Of a DNA stretch of 64,000 bases, positions 25,576 to 34,573 are shown in pieces (within the stretch, counting starts at the first letter, position 1; each line of letters begins with the position of its first letter). The translations under genes and the position numbers were made by a program. The stretch is from Pseudomonadota bacterium. Lineage in GTDB: Bacteria; Myxococcota_A; Polyangia; Polyangiales; Polyangiaceae. The stretch spans positions 16,078-80,077 of the forward strand of contig JAFAER010000122.1 in the NCBI GenBank assembly GCA_023423895.1. The letters run 5' to 3'. The notes below the pieces were generated by a model. It was not told the origin of the DNA. It did not search any database and saw only the letters and a list, made by a program, of their open reading frames with translations.

Positions 25576-26747
25576 CAGAACGGTACTCCCGCGTCCGGGG
25601 CCGGGCACGGCTTCGTCAAGCACTGGCCTCCTGCGCACGGCTGTCCGCCTTCGAGATCGCAGTGCACCCCGCAGCCTCCACAGTTCCGAGGGTCCACCAT
25701 GATTTCGGTCTCACAGCCGTTGTCGATACGGCCGTCACAATCGGCGCGATCGGGCGGGCAGTAGTACGTGCACTGGCCGAGCACGCAGCGCGGGCTGCCT
25801 TCCGCGGCGTTCGCGGCGTAGCCCGGACACCTCCGCCCGCATCCGCCGCAGTTCGCCGGATCGGTCAAGAGATCGACGCAACCGTAGTCGCAAAAGGCGA
25901 GCGCGGGATCGCCGCACATGCACCTCCCCGCGACGCACTGCTGATCCGGAGCGCACTCGTTCCCGCACACTCCGCAGTTCTTTCGATCGGACAGGAGCGA
26001 TGTCTCGCAGCCGTCGTCGCACCAGTTCTGGTTGCAGTCGGCCATACCGCCGTAGCAGCCGAGGCCGCACGCTGAATTGGAGCAGGCAGGGCCGACGTTC
26101 GGCGGAATCTTTCCGACCTCACCACACGGCCACGCGGCCGCGCCCGCATCCGGATCGGGAAGGCCGCACGTCGTCCCGCATGCTCCGCAGTTGACCGGAT
26201 CGTCTTCGATGCGCCTGCAGTCGCCGGCGCACTCCGTGAAACCCGGTGGGCACCCGCAGGCCCCCTGCCAGCAGATCTCCCCCGGCTTGCAGGCGAGACC
26301 GCACCCTCCGCAGTTCGCGGGGTCGTCGAGGAGGGACGTCTCGCAGCCGTCCTCGATGTTCGCGTTGCAGTCGCCGAGCGTTCCACGGCAATCGATACGG
26401 CAGCTGCCCTCGATGCAGTAGAGGTCCGCCGACGTCGTCACGATCGGGCCGGCATCGGGTGGGAACCCGCACCTGTTCCCGCACGCCCCGCAATTGTCCG
26501 GGTCCGACTCAACGTTCGTCGTGCAGAGACCGCGCTTCGACGGACACGTGGTGTAGGGCGACGGGCATTCGTACGAATTGCACATTCCCGCATCGAACAC
26601 CGGCGCGCCGGCGTCGGGCTGGGCGAACGGCCCTGGCCCCGATGGCGGGTCATAACCGGCGCTGATCGTATCCGCGCAAGCAGAGAGCACCGCGAGACCG
26701 AGCAGGACGGACGCGGTCGCGGCGAAAATGAACGTGCGAGGCTTCAT
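25575..26747 (-). CDS. Cys-rich six-repeat lipoprotein, cluster B
   Basis: A 390-residue lipoprotein (L-S-A-C24). 'C-N-S-Y-E-C-P-S-P-Y-T-T-C' is followed by six 'N-C-G-x-C-G-x-x-C' units (A, G, A, V, G and G at the variable place) and a conserved end 'G-Q-P-C-A-G-G-Q-C-L'. The repeat count equals that of the paralogues in clusters A and C although the spacers differ a lot, which suggests the number matters for the structure. It overlaps the membrane protein gene by 4 bp and the WGS gene by 1 bp. Confidence 0.88.
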   Translation of the reverse strand: MKPRTFIFAATASVLLGLAVLSACADTISAGYDPPSGPGPFAQPDAGAPVFDAGMCNSYECPSPYTTCPSKRGLCTTNVESDPDNCGACGNRCGFPPDAGPIVTTSADLYCIEGSCRIDCRGTLGDCNANIEDGCETSLLDDPANCGGCGLACKPGEICWQGACGCPPGFTECAGDCRRIEDDPVNCGACGTTCGLPDPDAGAAAWPCGEVGKIPPNVGPACSNSACGLGCYGGMADCNQNWCDDGCETSLLSDRKNCGVCGNECAPDQQCVAGRCMCGDPALAFCDYGCVDLLTDPANCGGCGRRCPGYAANAAEGSPRCVLGQCTYYCPPDRADCDGRIDNGCETEIMVDPRNCGGCGVHCDLEGGQPCAGGQCLTKPCPAPDAGVPF

Positions 26748-27469
26748 CGGGCACACGACGAGGCGAGACGTTGAAGGTGCGACGAACCCGGCGACGATCG
26801 CTCGAACGCGGCCTTCGCCGAGCGCGCTGCGGCGACATCCCCACGTGCACACAGGGCCAGAATTTCGAGCGTCGTCCGCTCGTCGCGGAGGACGCCGCGC
26901 GGGAAGCGCGATTCATGCGCGGAGACGGCAGCAAGCGTGCGATCGGCATCTCCGCTGCGAAGGGCGGATTGCGCTTCCCGGATCAACGCGAGCTCTTCGG
27001 CGAGTGTCTCCGCCGGCGCGCTCGGCGTGGGCGGGACGATCGACGGCGAGACCGATGGCAAGACCGACTCCCGCGCTCGTGAGCCAAGGGCCGGCTGAAC
27101 GTTTGCTCCGGCGCCCAGCGGCGGTGCATCGGGAAGCGCGTGGATCGAGACGGCCGGCTCGATCGCTGGCGCCGCCGACACCGCGGACGGCGATGCCTCG
27201 GTCACGTGCGCGCTCGTCGGCGAGATGGGCGCCGGCTCGCTTCGGAGCGCGACGAAACCGACGGTGCACAGTCCGACGGTGGCGACCGTCGAGCCGAGGA
27301 GATGTTGCCAGGTCAACACGCGTCGTTCGGGCGCAACCTCCGCGAGCCACGGCTTTGCGGCGAGGCGGGCCTGGATCGACGCGGGAGAGGGCGGCGCGGC
27401 GTGGCTGGGGCCCCACTCGTCGCGAATGCTCTCGACGAACGCGCGGTCTTCGGGACGCAGCTCGCTCAC
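26744..27469 (-). CDS. Single-pass membrane protein with TPR-like C-terminus, candidate anti-sigma/sensor (cluster B)
   Basis: A 241-residue paralogue of the proteins at 5097 and 40904. The N-terminal ~55 residues are cytoplasmic, residues 57-75 form the membrane helix (L-L-G-S-T-V-A-T-V-G-L), then comes a Pro/Ser/Ala linker and a helical domain with 'E-E-L-A-L-I-R-E-A-Q-S-A-L-R-S-G-D' and 'E-S-R-F-P-R-G-V-L'. It is the most divergent of the three at its C-terminus, ending in 'L-A-S-S-C-A-R'. Coupled to the sigma gene by a 4-bp overlap. No zinc anti-sigma motif is visible. Confidence 0.78.
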   Translation of the reverse strand: MSELRPEDRAFVESIRDEWGPSHAAPPSPASIQARLAAKPWLAEVAPERRVLTWQHLLGSTVATVGLCTVGFVALRSEPAPISPTSAHVTEASPSAVSAAPAIEPAVSIHALPDAPPLGAGANVQPALGSRARESVLPSVSPSIVPPTPSAPAETLAEELALIREAQSALRSGDADRTLAAVSAHESRFPRGVLRDERTTLEILALCARGDVAAARSAKAAFERSSPGSSHLQRLASSCAR

Positions 27470-28080
27470 GGCTCACTCCTCTCGTGGCCAGCGTCCTCCC
27501 GCAGGCGTCGCAGCTGCTCGCGCGCGAGACGCAGGCGTGAATAGACGGTGTTGACGTTGATCGACAGGAGGTCGGCGACCTCGTGCGCCTTCATCTCCTC
27601 GACATCCATCAGGACGAACACGATTCGCTTCTCCTCGTCCATTCGCGTCAGCATTCGTTCGAGGGTCCGGATCGCCTGACTCCGGGCCGCCATCTCGAAG
27701 GGGCCTGGCCCGGCATCGGAAATGGAGACGTCCTCGATGGGCTCGTGCCCCCGCGTCGTCCGAAAACGACGTCGCTCGTGGGCCACGACCCAGCTCGCGA
27801 TCCGGAAGAGCCATGTCCGGATGCCGTGGCGGCCATCGAAATCCGGCAGGCGTCGATGCACGACGACGAAGACGTCCTGGACGGCGTCGTCGACAGCGGC
27901 GGCCGGCAGACCGCGCGCGCGTAGCACGCGCCAGACGAAGCGGTAGTGCTGAGCGTAGACCTGTTCGAACGCCAGCTTCGGCGGGGCGTCAGACGACGCC
28001 TGTGCGGGGGTTCGCACGGACGGATCGCCTGCCAGGCGAAGCTCCGCGGTCGCGTCCCAGGTGGGGTCCGGCGAGTGCAC
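27466..28080 (-). CDS. ECF-type RNA polymerase sigma factor (cluster B)
   Basis: A 204-residue sigma factor. Region 2: 'V-Y-A-Q-H-Y-R-F-V-W-R-V-L' and 'V-D-D-A-V-Q-D-V-F-V-V-V-H', with 'I-R-T-W-L-F-R-I-A' at the -10-binding part. Region 4: 'M-K-A-H-E-V-A-D-L-L-S-I-N-V-N-T-V-Y-S-R'. An acidic linker separates them. It is the first gene of cluster B; unlike A and C there is no exported protein gene upstream, only a 603-bp divergent intergenic region with 16-bp tandem repeats. Its stop overlaps the next start by 4 bp. Confidence 0.92.
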   Translation of the reverse strand: MHSPDPTWDATAELRLAGDPSVRTPAQASSDAPPKLAFEQVYAQHYRFVWRVLRARGLPAAAVDDAVQDVFVVVHRRLPDFDGRHGIRTWLFRIASWVVAHERRRFRTTRGHEPIEDVSISDAGPGPFEMAARSQAIRTLERMLTRMDEEKRIVFVLMDVEEMKAHEVADLLSINVNTVYSRLRLAREQLRRLREDAGHERSEP

Positions 28081-28103
28081 CCGGGCTTAATGCCGGCACG
28101 CCG

Positions 28104-28115
28104 CGAAAATCATCA
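28104..28115 (-). promoter_or_regulatory. GAyGATTTT element upstream of cluster B sigma gene
   Basis: The minus strand reads TGATGATTTTCG about 24 bases before the sigma start, sharing GAyGATTTT with the elements before the cluster A and C sigma genes. A second A/T block (CAATTTTCG) lies 20 bases further upstream. A promoter part is possible but unproven. Confidence 0.25.
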
Positions 28116-28177
28116 CGTCGTTTGCGAAAATTGGCGGACGTGGACTCCCACGTGACCGTTCCACCCGCGGCGCCCCC

Positions 28178-28241
28178 CTGACCGCGGCGCGCGCTGACCG
28201 CGGCGCGCGCTGACCGCGGAGCGCGCTGACCGCGGAGCGCT
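28178..28241. repeat. Four tandem 16-bp repeats upstream of cluster B sigma gene
   Basis: Four head-to-tail units begin at 28178, 28194, 28210 and 28226. The first two are identical (CTGACCGCGGCGCGCG); the last two carry A for C at position 11, and the fourth ends in T. Each unit contains the palindrome CCGCGG. The array lies 98-161 bp upstream of the sigma start in the divergent region, where it could be a set of protein-binding sites. Three related GCTGACC copies recur at about 28432-28455. Confidence 0.8.
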
Positions 28242-28683
28242 CCGCGCTTCGATGGGCGCATGCTCGATGCTGCTCGGTGTAGCTGGACCCATCGGCGCGG
28301 ACGACCATCGCGGACGTGCCGCCCGCTGGCACTTCCTCCATCCGGGGCGGGGGCGCACTCCTCCGCGGGGCAGTTGCCGCGCTAACTTTCCTCGGCAACT
28401 ACCGCGAGCAGGTCCGCCCTGACGCCGCTCCCGCTGACCGCTGACCGCTGACCGGTCGGCGGGGGGAGCTTGCCTCGTCAACATCTCGGCTCTACCGCGA
28501 TGAGCTCGATGGATGCGTGCACGCGCGCCAGACGGGCTCGCGTGCGTGCACGAACGAACGGCGAGCGCGCACGCGGCTTCCGCCGACAAGTACGCGGACT
28601 TTGGTCGTCCAGCGCGGCACACGCGCTGCACTGGACGGGGCACGGGCACCACTCTCGGGCCCGAAAGGAAAGATCGTCGTCCC
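28242..28683. other. Divergent intergenic region without a gene
   Basis: About 440 bp between the 16-bp repeats and the exported protein gene at 28684. No convincing gene on either strand. It includes the GCTGACC repeats near 28432-28455 and, at about 28665-28673, a purine-rich AAAGGAAAG that serves as ribosome site for the downstream gene. Confidence 0.5.
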
Positions 28684-29871
28684 ATGTCCCGTCCGCACAC
28701 GCTCGCTTCTCTGTTCGCCCTCGCCTCGCTCGCGGTCCTTGCCAGCCCGAATGCCCAGGCGGCAAACGTGGCTTCGCAGGCTCCGGCCGAGGCTCGCAAG
28801 CCGGTCTCGGGCGTGCGGAGCATGAACCGCGCGGCCTTCGAGGCGCTCGGCGACGACGCTCTCGTCGAGGTGAACGGCAAGTCGATGAGCAAGCGCGCGG
28901 TCGTGAGCCAGGTCGAGTCGCTGCGAGCGAACCGCGCAGCCATGCGCACGAGCGACGACGTCGACGGGGTGCGCGAGTCGTTTGCCAAGCGAGAGAAGGC
29001 CGCTCGCGACGCCGCCAACGCGCCGGTGCTCCGCAAGCTGGCGGAGATGAAGAGCGACACGACCACGGCCACCGTCGCGCCCGCGGTGATCTCGGGCGGG
29101 GTCGTGCTGAAACCCATCACGCCATCCGCCCCGGCCCCGGCGCCCGCGTCCCCGGCGACGACCTCACCGCAGCTCACCGGGATGCTCGGTCAGGTCAAGC
29201 CGGGCAACGCCGTCATCCTCTTCGGCTCCGGCTTCGGCAACGGTGAAGGCGAAGTCCGCATGTACGGCTCGTTCCCGAACGGGTTCGTGAAGCTCGCGAT
29301 CGACACCTGGGGCCCCAAGGGAATCGGCATCTTCATTCCCCAGGTCACGGGCGTGCTCGATCAGCAGATCACGCTGAAGGTCGTGACCAAGGACGGGAAG
29401 TACTCGAACAACCGCACCGCGTCCTTCACGGCGACGCGGGAGATCCGGAAGCTCAAGATGAGCGACTTCACGAAGCAGGAGTGCCGCGACGCGGCGTTCT
29501 CCACGGACAAGTGCACGACGGTGGGGACGACCGGCTGCTCGTCGAGTGTCTGCGGCGAGCACTGGGTGCCCGTGTTCGGCACCGTCGCAAAGTCCACCGA
29601 CCGTTTCGCGGTCACGCTGAAGAACTCGTGGTCGTACGAGAGCCACGCCTTCGAGGGGCTGTCCGCGTTCGAGCCCCCGCCGTACGAGTGGGTCAATCCG
29701 GTCCTCCTTCTCGAGCAGTACCTGCTCGGGAACGAGAAGCCGACGCTCAAGCTCGTGTCGGGCGGCGCTGCGCCGAGCTTCGAGATCCCGTGGGAGACGG
29801 TTGCGTTCTGGGCCGACCGGTACAACCTCTCCGTCTACGTCACGGGCCCGGCGGGCACGACGCACATCTAA
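28684..29871 (+). CDS. Exported protein of unknown function with an IPT-like domain
   Basis: A 395-residue protein. The ATG at 28684 follows a purine-rich ribosome site and starts a signal peptide cut near A-N-A-Q-A-A. Residues ~45-115 are charged and helical ('E-V-N-G-K-S-M-S-K-R-A-V-V-S-Q'). After an Ala/Pro linker a domain at ~155-245 resembles IPT/TIG folds ('V-K-P-G-N-A-V-I-L-F-G-S-G-F-G'). The C-terminal part has four Cys in 'E-C-R-D...K-C-T-T-V-G-T-T-G-C-S-S-S-V-C', likely disulfides, and 'W-S-Y-E-S-H-A-F-E-G-L'. No lipobox. It is transcribed away from cluster B and may share the repeat-bearing control region. Confidence 0.78.
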   Translation: MSRPHTLASLFALASLAVLASPNAQAANVASQAPAEARKPVSGVRSMNRAAFEALGDDALVEVNGKSMSKRAVVSQVESLRANRAAMRTSDDVDGVRESFAKREKAARDAANAPVLRKLAEMKSDTTTATVAPAVISGGVVLKPITPSAPAPAPASPATTSPQLTGMLGQVKPGNAVILFGSGFGNGEGEVRMYGSFPNGFVKLAIDTWGPKGIGIFIPQVTGVLDQQITLKVVTKDGKYSNNRTASFTATREIRKLKMSDFTKQECRDAAFSTDKCTTVGTTGCSSSVCGEHWVPVFGTVAKSTDRFAVTLKNSWSYESHAFEGLSAFEPPPYEWVNPVLLLEQYLLGNEKPTLKLVSGGAAPSFEIPWETVAFWADRYNLSVYVTGPAGTTHI

Positions 29872-30060
29872 CGTGCCGTGTCGGGCCCGAGGCTGACGCC
29901 GCGGGAGGGCGGCCCACCGCGAGGGATCAGCGCGCCGCGGTCGATGCTCGCGTCGGGGGGGAGACGACACCGCGCGGTGGCGAGCGGGACTGGCTCGAGC
30001 GGTTCACCACGCCGGAAGCGCTCCTCGGGCCGCCCCGAAGCATGGGGTGAAACAACAAGG

Positions 30061-31077
30061 TCACGCGTCGGCTCGCATGGGCGAAGCCCCGGCGTCCCGA
30101 GTCCCCTCCGCGATGAAGAGCATCGCTGCTCCGACCTCCAGCCATCCGTGGAACGACGCCGCCGCGAGATAGAAGTTTCGTGCGCGCGCGACATCGTGGA
30201 GCGCCAGCCCGGCGAAGAACAGCGCGGCGCCGAACGCTACGACGAGCACGATCGGGCCCAGCTCGGAGACGAGAGCACGAGCTCCCTGACGGATCGACGG
30301 CGGCGTGTTGCGAGCGCGCGCCTCCGCGGGCACGAGGGCGAGCCACACGACGTAGTGGACCGACTGCGCGAAAGTGAACAAGAGCACGAGGCGAAGGGCG
30401 GCGGTCGGATCCAGGCCGGGGGCGAGTGCGTCCTCGGCGAGCTCGAGGTCGAAGCTGCCGAGTCGAGTGAGCGTGACGAGCCCGTCGCCTCCGCCGGCGA
30501 CGATGAACAGCGCGCCGGCGACGAAGGCCGCGACCGGAAGCAGGTAGAGCCGCGACGAGCGCCTCCTCCAGGCACAGAAGAACGCGAGCGCGATGACGTT
30601 GTGCAGATGAGCGAAGGCGACGTCCGCCACGTAGCCGAACGCGCCCGCAAGACCGAACAGGCCCCCGAGTGCAGCGACGAGCGAGACCTTCCTTCCGACC
30701 GTCGCTCGCGACAGGAGCACGGCGAGGGCGGCCCCGCCGATCGCGCCGCGCACGCCGATGACGAACGAGAGCGCGATCCCGAGAGCGAGGCTCGCAAGGA
30801 TCAGCGGCCGGCGATGCATCCCCGGACGCACGACGAGGTAACGCACGTCGGCGAGCACGTGTGGCACGCCCCAGACGAGAGGCCCGAGCGCGAGCATCCA
30901 CCCTGGCGCGACGATGGCGCTGAGCAGCGCCGTCACGACCAGCAACGCGCCGCCGATCCCGACGCGAGCATCTCGCGACACGACGAGCCGAGGCGCCGCT
31001 CGCGCCACGGGAACCAGCATCCAGCGACGGAGCCCGTCGGCGGCGGCGAAGACGCGATCGAGGGCTAGGGTCGGCAT
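30061..31077 (-). CDS. Polytopic membrane protein, distantly Brp/Blh-like
   Basis: A 338-residue protein with eight or nine membrane helices. His residues sit in helices: 'G-V-P-H73-V-L-A-D', 'F-A-H-L-H-N-V-I-A', 'S-V-H-Y-V-V-W' and 'S-F-H-G-W-L-E-V'. A similar set of His in a similar order marks the Brp/Blh beta-carotene dioxygenase family (GxPHxxxD first), but the match is only by motif pattern. No carotenoid gene is nearby. An unknown myxobacterial membrane protein is the safe reading. ATG 31077 was chosen over upstream starts because the first hydrophilic residues then lead straight into helix 1. Confidence 0.7.
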   Translation of the reverse strand: MPTLALDRVFAAADGLRRWMLVPVARAAPRLVVSRDARVGIGGALLVVTALLSAIVAPGWMLALGPLVWGVPHVLADVRYLVVRPGMHRRPLILASLALGIALSFVIGVRGAIGGAALAVLLSRATVGRKVSLVAALGGLFGLAGAFGYVADVAFAHLHNVIALAFFCAWRRRSSRLYLLPVAAFVAGALFIVAGGGDGLVTLTRLGSFDLELAEDALAPGLDPTAALRLVLLFTFAQSVHYVVWLALVPAEARARNTPPSIRQGARALVSELGPIVLVVAFGAALFFAGLALHDVARARNFYLAAASFHGWLEVGAAMLFIAEGTRDAGASPMRADA

Positions 31078-31309
31078 CGTGCGGTTCGCGGTCAGACGAG
31101 AACGAACCTGGAGGAGCGGGCCAGGAACGGTCGCATGCGGGACAACTCCTTTCGTAACCCTTGTCGCCCGTGGCGGTCCAGGCCTCGGTCGCAGATCGCT
31201 CGCCCGACGATCGAGCCGGGAACGTCCTCGAGCGCGACTTAGAGCCGGGTCCACCAAAGCGGGTGAGGATCACCCACCGCTTCACCCGTGCGCCCGCCCC
31301 CCACGCGCC

Positions 31310-34213
31310 TCAAAGCGCGATCACGACGACCCGCCCGTGCCCCTGGCGGGAGCTCGCCTCGTTCTGCTGCTCGCCGCCGGCGTTGTAGGAACCGCCGCCG
31401 CCGCCGTACTGGTTGTTGCCGTTCGAGACCGTCGACGAGCCGCCACCCGAGTAGCCGCCGCCTCCGCCCGACATCGCGTGGAACATGAGGATCGCGCTGC
31501 CGCCGCCACCAAAGCCGCCTGACGCGCCCGCGAGCAGCGTCCCGAGCCCGCCATCCTGGAAGGCGCGCGAAGACTGTCCGCCCTCGCCGGCGAAGAAGCC
31601 GGCCGCCGCGTCCGAGGTGGTATGGCCGGCGCTCACGAAGCCGCCCTTCGAGCCGTTCGTTCCTCCAGCGACGCCGCCCTCGCCCATGTGGCCCGACGTG
31701 GAGGTCGACGCCGCGTCGCGCTCCGGCCCGTGGTCGCGGAAGTCGAAGTAGTCGACGTAGCCTCCTCCTCCGCCGCCGCCCGAGACGATGAGCGGAGAGC
31801 TCGTCGCGAGCGCCGCTCCGCGCGCCACGAAGGTGCCGCCGCCGCCGCCCGCATACCCGTAGGCCCCCGGCGTACCCTCGCCCTGCTGACCGACGAGGAT
31901 CCAGAGCACGTCGCCCATCGTCAGGTCGAACGTGCCGCGCATCGCTGCGCCCTTCGACTGGTACGTCCGCTCGCCCACCGCGCCTTGCGCGCCGTACGTC
32001 TCGATGCGGTAGCTGCCCGTCGACGGGACCACCCACCTCTGGATGCCCGTCGACGTCGCCGTCACCTGCGACGCGAGCGACGTGCCCGCGTACGCGCCGT
32101 CGATCGCCGACTGCGTGGGACCCTGACGCCCCGTCGCTCCGGCGTTCGTGAACTCGTACACGGACTGCGTCGTCGCCTGGACGTTGCTCGCGTACCGGGT
32201 CACGTTGCCCGCCGCGTCACGAACGAAGAGCGCGAAGTGATGCGTCGTGCTGCTCGCCAGGCGCTCGACCGTGAAGCGCGGCGTGGCGAGCGTCGACCAC
32301 TCGAGCGCGGCCTGGCCGGCGTCGAGTCCCGCAGCGCTCGAGGCTCGGAGAATGCGGTACTGCAGCGGGCTCGCGGAGTTGTCGCTCGCCGCGTCCCACT
32401 CGAGCGTCACGCTCGTCCCCGTACGCGCGCTCGAGAGGAAGGACGCGCCGGGCACGGGAGCCTGGACGTCACGCGCGGCCGTCGCGATCGAGCGCACCTC
32501 GACTGTGCCCAGATCGTTGTTCGCGCAATCGACGGCGGCCGGGTTGCGCCCCGCGTTGTAAGAGCCGCCGCCGCCGCTCGCGCGCGCGTAGTCGTACGAG
32601 ACGCTGGCCGAGCCGCCGCCCGAGAAGCCGCCGCCGCCGCCGGACACGGCGAACCCCGTGAAGAAGGAGCTCGTGAGCGTCGCCGCGCCGCCACCGAAGC
32701 CACCGTCCGGACCGCGCGCCGCCTTCACACCGAGCCCGCCGTCCTGGAACGACGAGGCGTCGGGGAGCGCGCTGCGACCGATGCTGTAGAAGCCGCCCGC
32801 GCGACCGAGGCCGGTGCCGGCGCTGCCCGGACCGCCGCTGACGCCGCCAGGGATGGAGGGCGCGCCGACGTTGCCGGAGGTCGTGAGGCTCCCGCACGTC
32901 ATCTTCGGCGAGAGGCTCGCCTGGCTCGAGTTCGCGCCGCCGCCGCCGCCGGCGACCACGAGCGGCGTCGTCGCCGCGAGCGCCTTGCCCATCGCGACGA
33001 ACGAGCCGCCGCCGCCGGGAGCGTCGTAGTAGAGCGTCCCCTGGACGGCCTTCTGGCTGTTCTGTCCGACGAGGATGAAGAGGGTGTCGCCTTCGACGAG
33101 ATCGAAGTCCCCTTCCACGCGCGCGCCCCAGCCCTGGTACGAGGTGTGCCCGGCGGCGCCGTTCGCGATCACGCGCCAGGTGCCGGTGGTCGGCACCGTC
33201 CACCTCTGGATGCCGGTCTCGGTGACGGTCACCTTGCCCGCGAGCGACGTGCCGTCGTAGGCCGTGTTGACGGCCGACTGCGTGGGCCCCGTGCGTCCGC
33301 GCGTACCGGCGGTGGTGAAGCGGTAGAGCGCGTTGCAGGTGTTCGAGCAGCCGTCGGTGTCGACGGTGTTGCCGTCGTCGCAGAACTCGCTGGCCTGAAC
33401 GATGCCGTCGCCGCAGCGCGCGGCGACGCACGTATTCCGGCACGCGTCGGTGTCGACGGTGTTGCCGTCGTCGCACTCCTCGCCGTCCTGCACGATGCCG
33501 TCGCCGCAACGCGCAGCGATGCAGTTGCTCCGGCACGCGTCGGTGTCGACGGTGTTGCCGTCATCGCACTGTTCGCCGGGCTGCACGATGCCGTCTCCGC
33601 AGGTGGCGGCGACGCACGTGTTCCGGCACGCGTCGGTGTCGACGGTGTTGCCGTCGTCGCACGCCTCGCCGTCCTGCACGATGCCGTCTCCGCAGCGGGC
33701 GGCGACGCAGCTGTTCCGGCACGCGTCGGTGTCGACGGTGTTGCCGTCGTCACATTCCTCGCCATCCTGCACGATGCCGTCGCCGCAGCGGGCGGCGACG
33801 CAGCTGTTTCGGCACGCGTCGGTGTCGACGGTGTTGCCGTCGTCACATTCCTCGCCATCCTGCACGATGCCGTCTCCACACCGTGGCTCTGGCCCGCGCT
33901 CGACGGTGCAGGTGCTCGAGCAGCCGTCGCCGTCGACGGCGTTGCCGTCGTCGCACTCTTCGCCAGACTCGACCGCCCCGTTTCCACACGACGGTCCGGA
34001 GCCCGCCGCCGGGCTCTCGACGGCGCACGCGGCGGAGCAGCCGTCGCCGTCGACGGCGTTGCCGTCGTCGCAGCCCTCCCCGGCTTCGACCTGGCCGTTA
34101 CCGCAAACGGCGCCGGGCGGCGTGGGATCGGAGTCAGGCGTGGCATCGGGTGTCGCGCTCGAGCTGCACGCGACGAGCGCCAGGAAGCACACGGGAAGGA
34201 AGGAGCGTTGCAC
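31310..34213 (-). CDS. Large surface lipoprotein: eight CDDGN repeats, two Gly-rich domains, FN3-like spacer
   Basis: A 967-residue lipoprotein (L-V-A-C16). Residues ~35-285 contain eight DUF4215-type repeats 'C-G-x-G-x-V-x-x-G-E-x-C-D-D-G-N'. The middle six, 31 residues each, are nearly identical, with DNA period 93 bp. Two Gly-rich domains follow ('W-R-V-I-A-N-G-A-A-G-H' and 'Y-R-I-E-T-Y-G-A-Q-G-A', each with 'L-V-G-Q' and runs of Gly), of the kind found beside ALK receptor domains, separated by a fibronectin-III-like domain ('V-T-L-E-W-D-A-A-S-D-N'). It looks like an adhesin-type surface protein. Not part of a cassette. Confidence 0.88.
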   Translation of the reverse strand: MQRSFLPVCFLALVACSSSATPDATPDSDPTPPGAVCGNGQVEAGEGCDDGNAVDGDGCSAACAVESPAAGSGPSCGNGAVESGEECDDGNAVDGDGCSSTCTVERGPEPRCGDGIVQDGEECDDGNTVDTDACRNSCVAARCGDGIVQDGEECDDGNTVDTDACRNSCVAARCGDGIVQDGEACDDGNTVDTDACRNTCVAATCGDGIVQPGEQCDDGNTVDTDACRSNCIAARCGDGIVQDGEECDDGNTVDTDACRNTCVAARCGDGIVQASEFCDDGNTVDTDGCSNTCNALYRFTTAGTRGRTGPTQSAVNTAYDGTSLAGKVTVTETGIQRWTVPTTGTWRVIANGAAGHTSYQGWGARVEGDFDLVEGDTLFILVGQNSQKAVQGTLYYDAPGGGGSFVAMGKALAATTPLVVAGGGGGANSSQASLSPKMTCGSLTTSGNVGAPSIPGGVSGGPGSAGTGLGRAGGFYSIGRSALPDASSFQDGGLGVKAARGPDGGFGGGAATLTSSFFTGFAVSGGGGGFSGGGSASVSYDYARASGGGGSYNAGRNPAAVDCANNDLGTVEVRSIATAARDVQAPVPGASFLSSARTGTSVTLEWDAASDNSASPLQYRILRASSAAGLDAGQAALEWSTLATPRFTVERLASSTTHHFALFVRDAAGNVTRYASNVQATTQSVYEFTNAGATGRQGPTQSAIDGAYAGTSLASQVTATSTGIQRWVVPSTGSYRIETYGAQGAVGERTYQSKGAAMRGTFDLTMGDVLWILVGQQGEGTPGAYGYAGGGGGTFVARGAALATSSPLIVSGGGGGGGYVDYFDFRDHGPERDAASTSTSGHMGEGGVAGGTNGSKGGFVSAGHTTSDAAAGFFAGEGGQSSRAFQDGGLGTLLAGASGGFGGGGSAILMFHAMSGGGGGYSGGGSSTVSNGNNQYGGGGGSYNAGGEQQNEASSRQGHGRVVVIAL
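33350..33900 (-). repeat. Coding tandem repeat, 93-bp period
   Basis: Six near-identical 93-bp units encode the C-G-D-G-I-V-Q repeats of the lipoprotein gene. The shared block GTCGGTGTCGACGGTG recurs every 93 bases on the plus strand. Identity is higher than the protein needs, so copy number may change by recombination. Confidence 0.85.
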
Positions 34214-34573
34214 GACGGGGGCCTTTCGGAGGATCGCTCTGGGAGAAATGCGAGCCCCCGCACCACGCTCGATCGACGGCCCGGGCGAACCCTCCGGGCG
34301 CTACGCGGCACGCCCACGCATCCCGCGTGGCGAACAGCGAGGCCCGAGTATGGCACGACGGGCGGCAATCTCGACCGAGAGATCCTCCGTCCAAACGAAT
34401 GACAACGGATGAGCGGAGCCGAGCTCATCCCGTGAGAGCTGGCTCAGCCGGTGTACGCTTCGAGCGCCGTAGACAGCTGGATGGGGAGTGAAGGGCCGGA
34501 GGTCGGTGCGCAAGAGCGTTCTGCTCGACGCCGCGCCGCCTTCGCGCAGACGCCAGAGTGGTACGCTCCACCA
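34214..34573. other. Intergenic region between divergent genes
   Basis: About 360 bp between the start of the large lipoprotein gene and the GST gene; both promoters should be here. No gene recognised. The only structure seen is the inverted repeat at 34408-34429. Confidence 0.5.
34408..34429. promoter_or_regulatory. Seven-base inverted repeat
   Basis: Perfect arms GATGAGC and GCTCATC around an 8-base spacer, about 145 bp before the GST start. It could be an operator or a weak hairpin; no T-run follows, so a terminator is unlikely. Confidence 0.3.

Noticed and set aside
29878..31068. A 396-codon plus-strand frame opposite the membrane protein gene
   Set aside because: Highly charged Arg/Glu/Asp sequence without domain; the minus strand encodes regular membrane helices.
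33350..33900. CRISPR array
   Set aside because: Units are 93 bp, contiguous and in frame with a protein gene; there are no unique spacers.
31622..34402. A 926-codon plus-strand frame
   Set aside because: It is the shadow of the 967-residue lipoprotein; its Val/Asp/Ala repeats are the complement of the 93-bp repeats.
34408..34429. Rho-independent terminator
   Set aside because: The inverted repeat has no T-run on either side and lies between divergent starts, where no terminator is expected.
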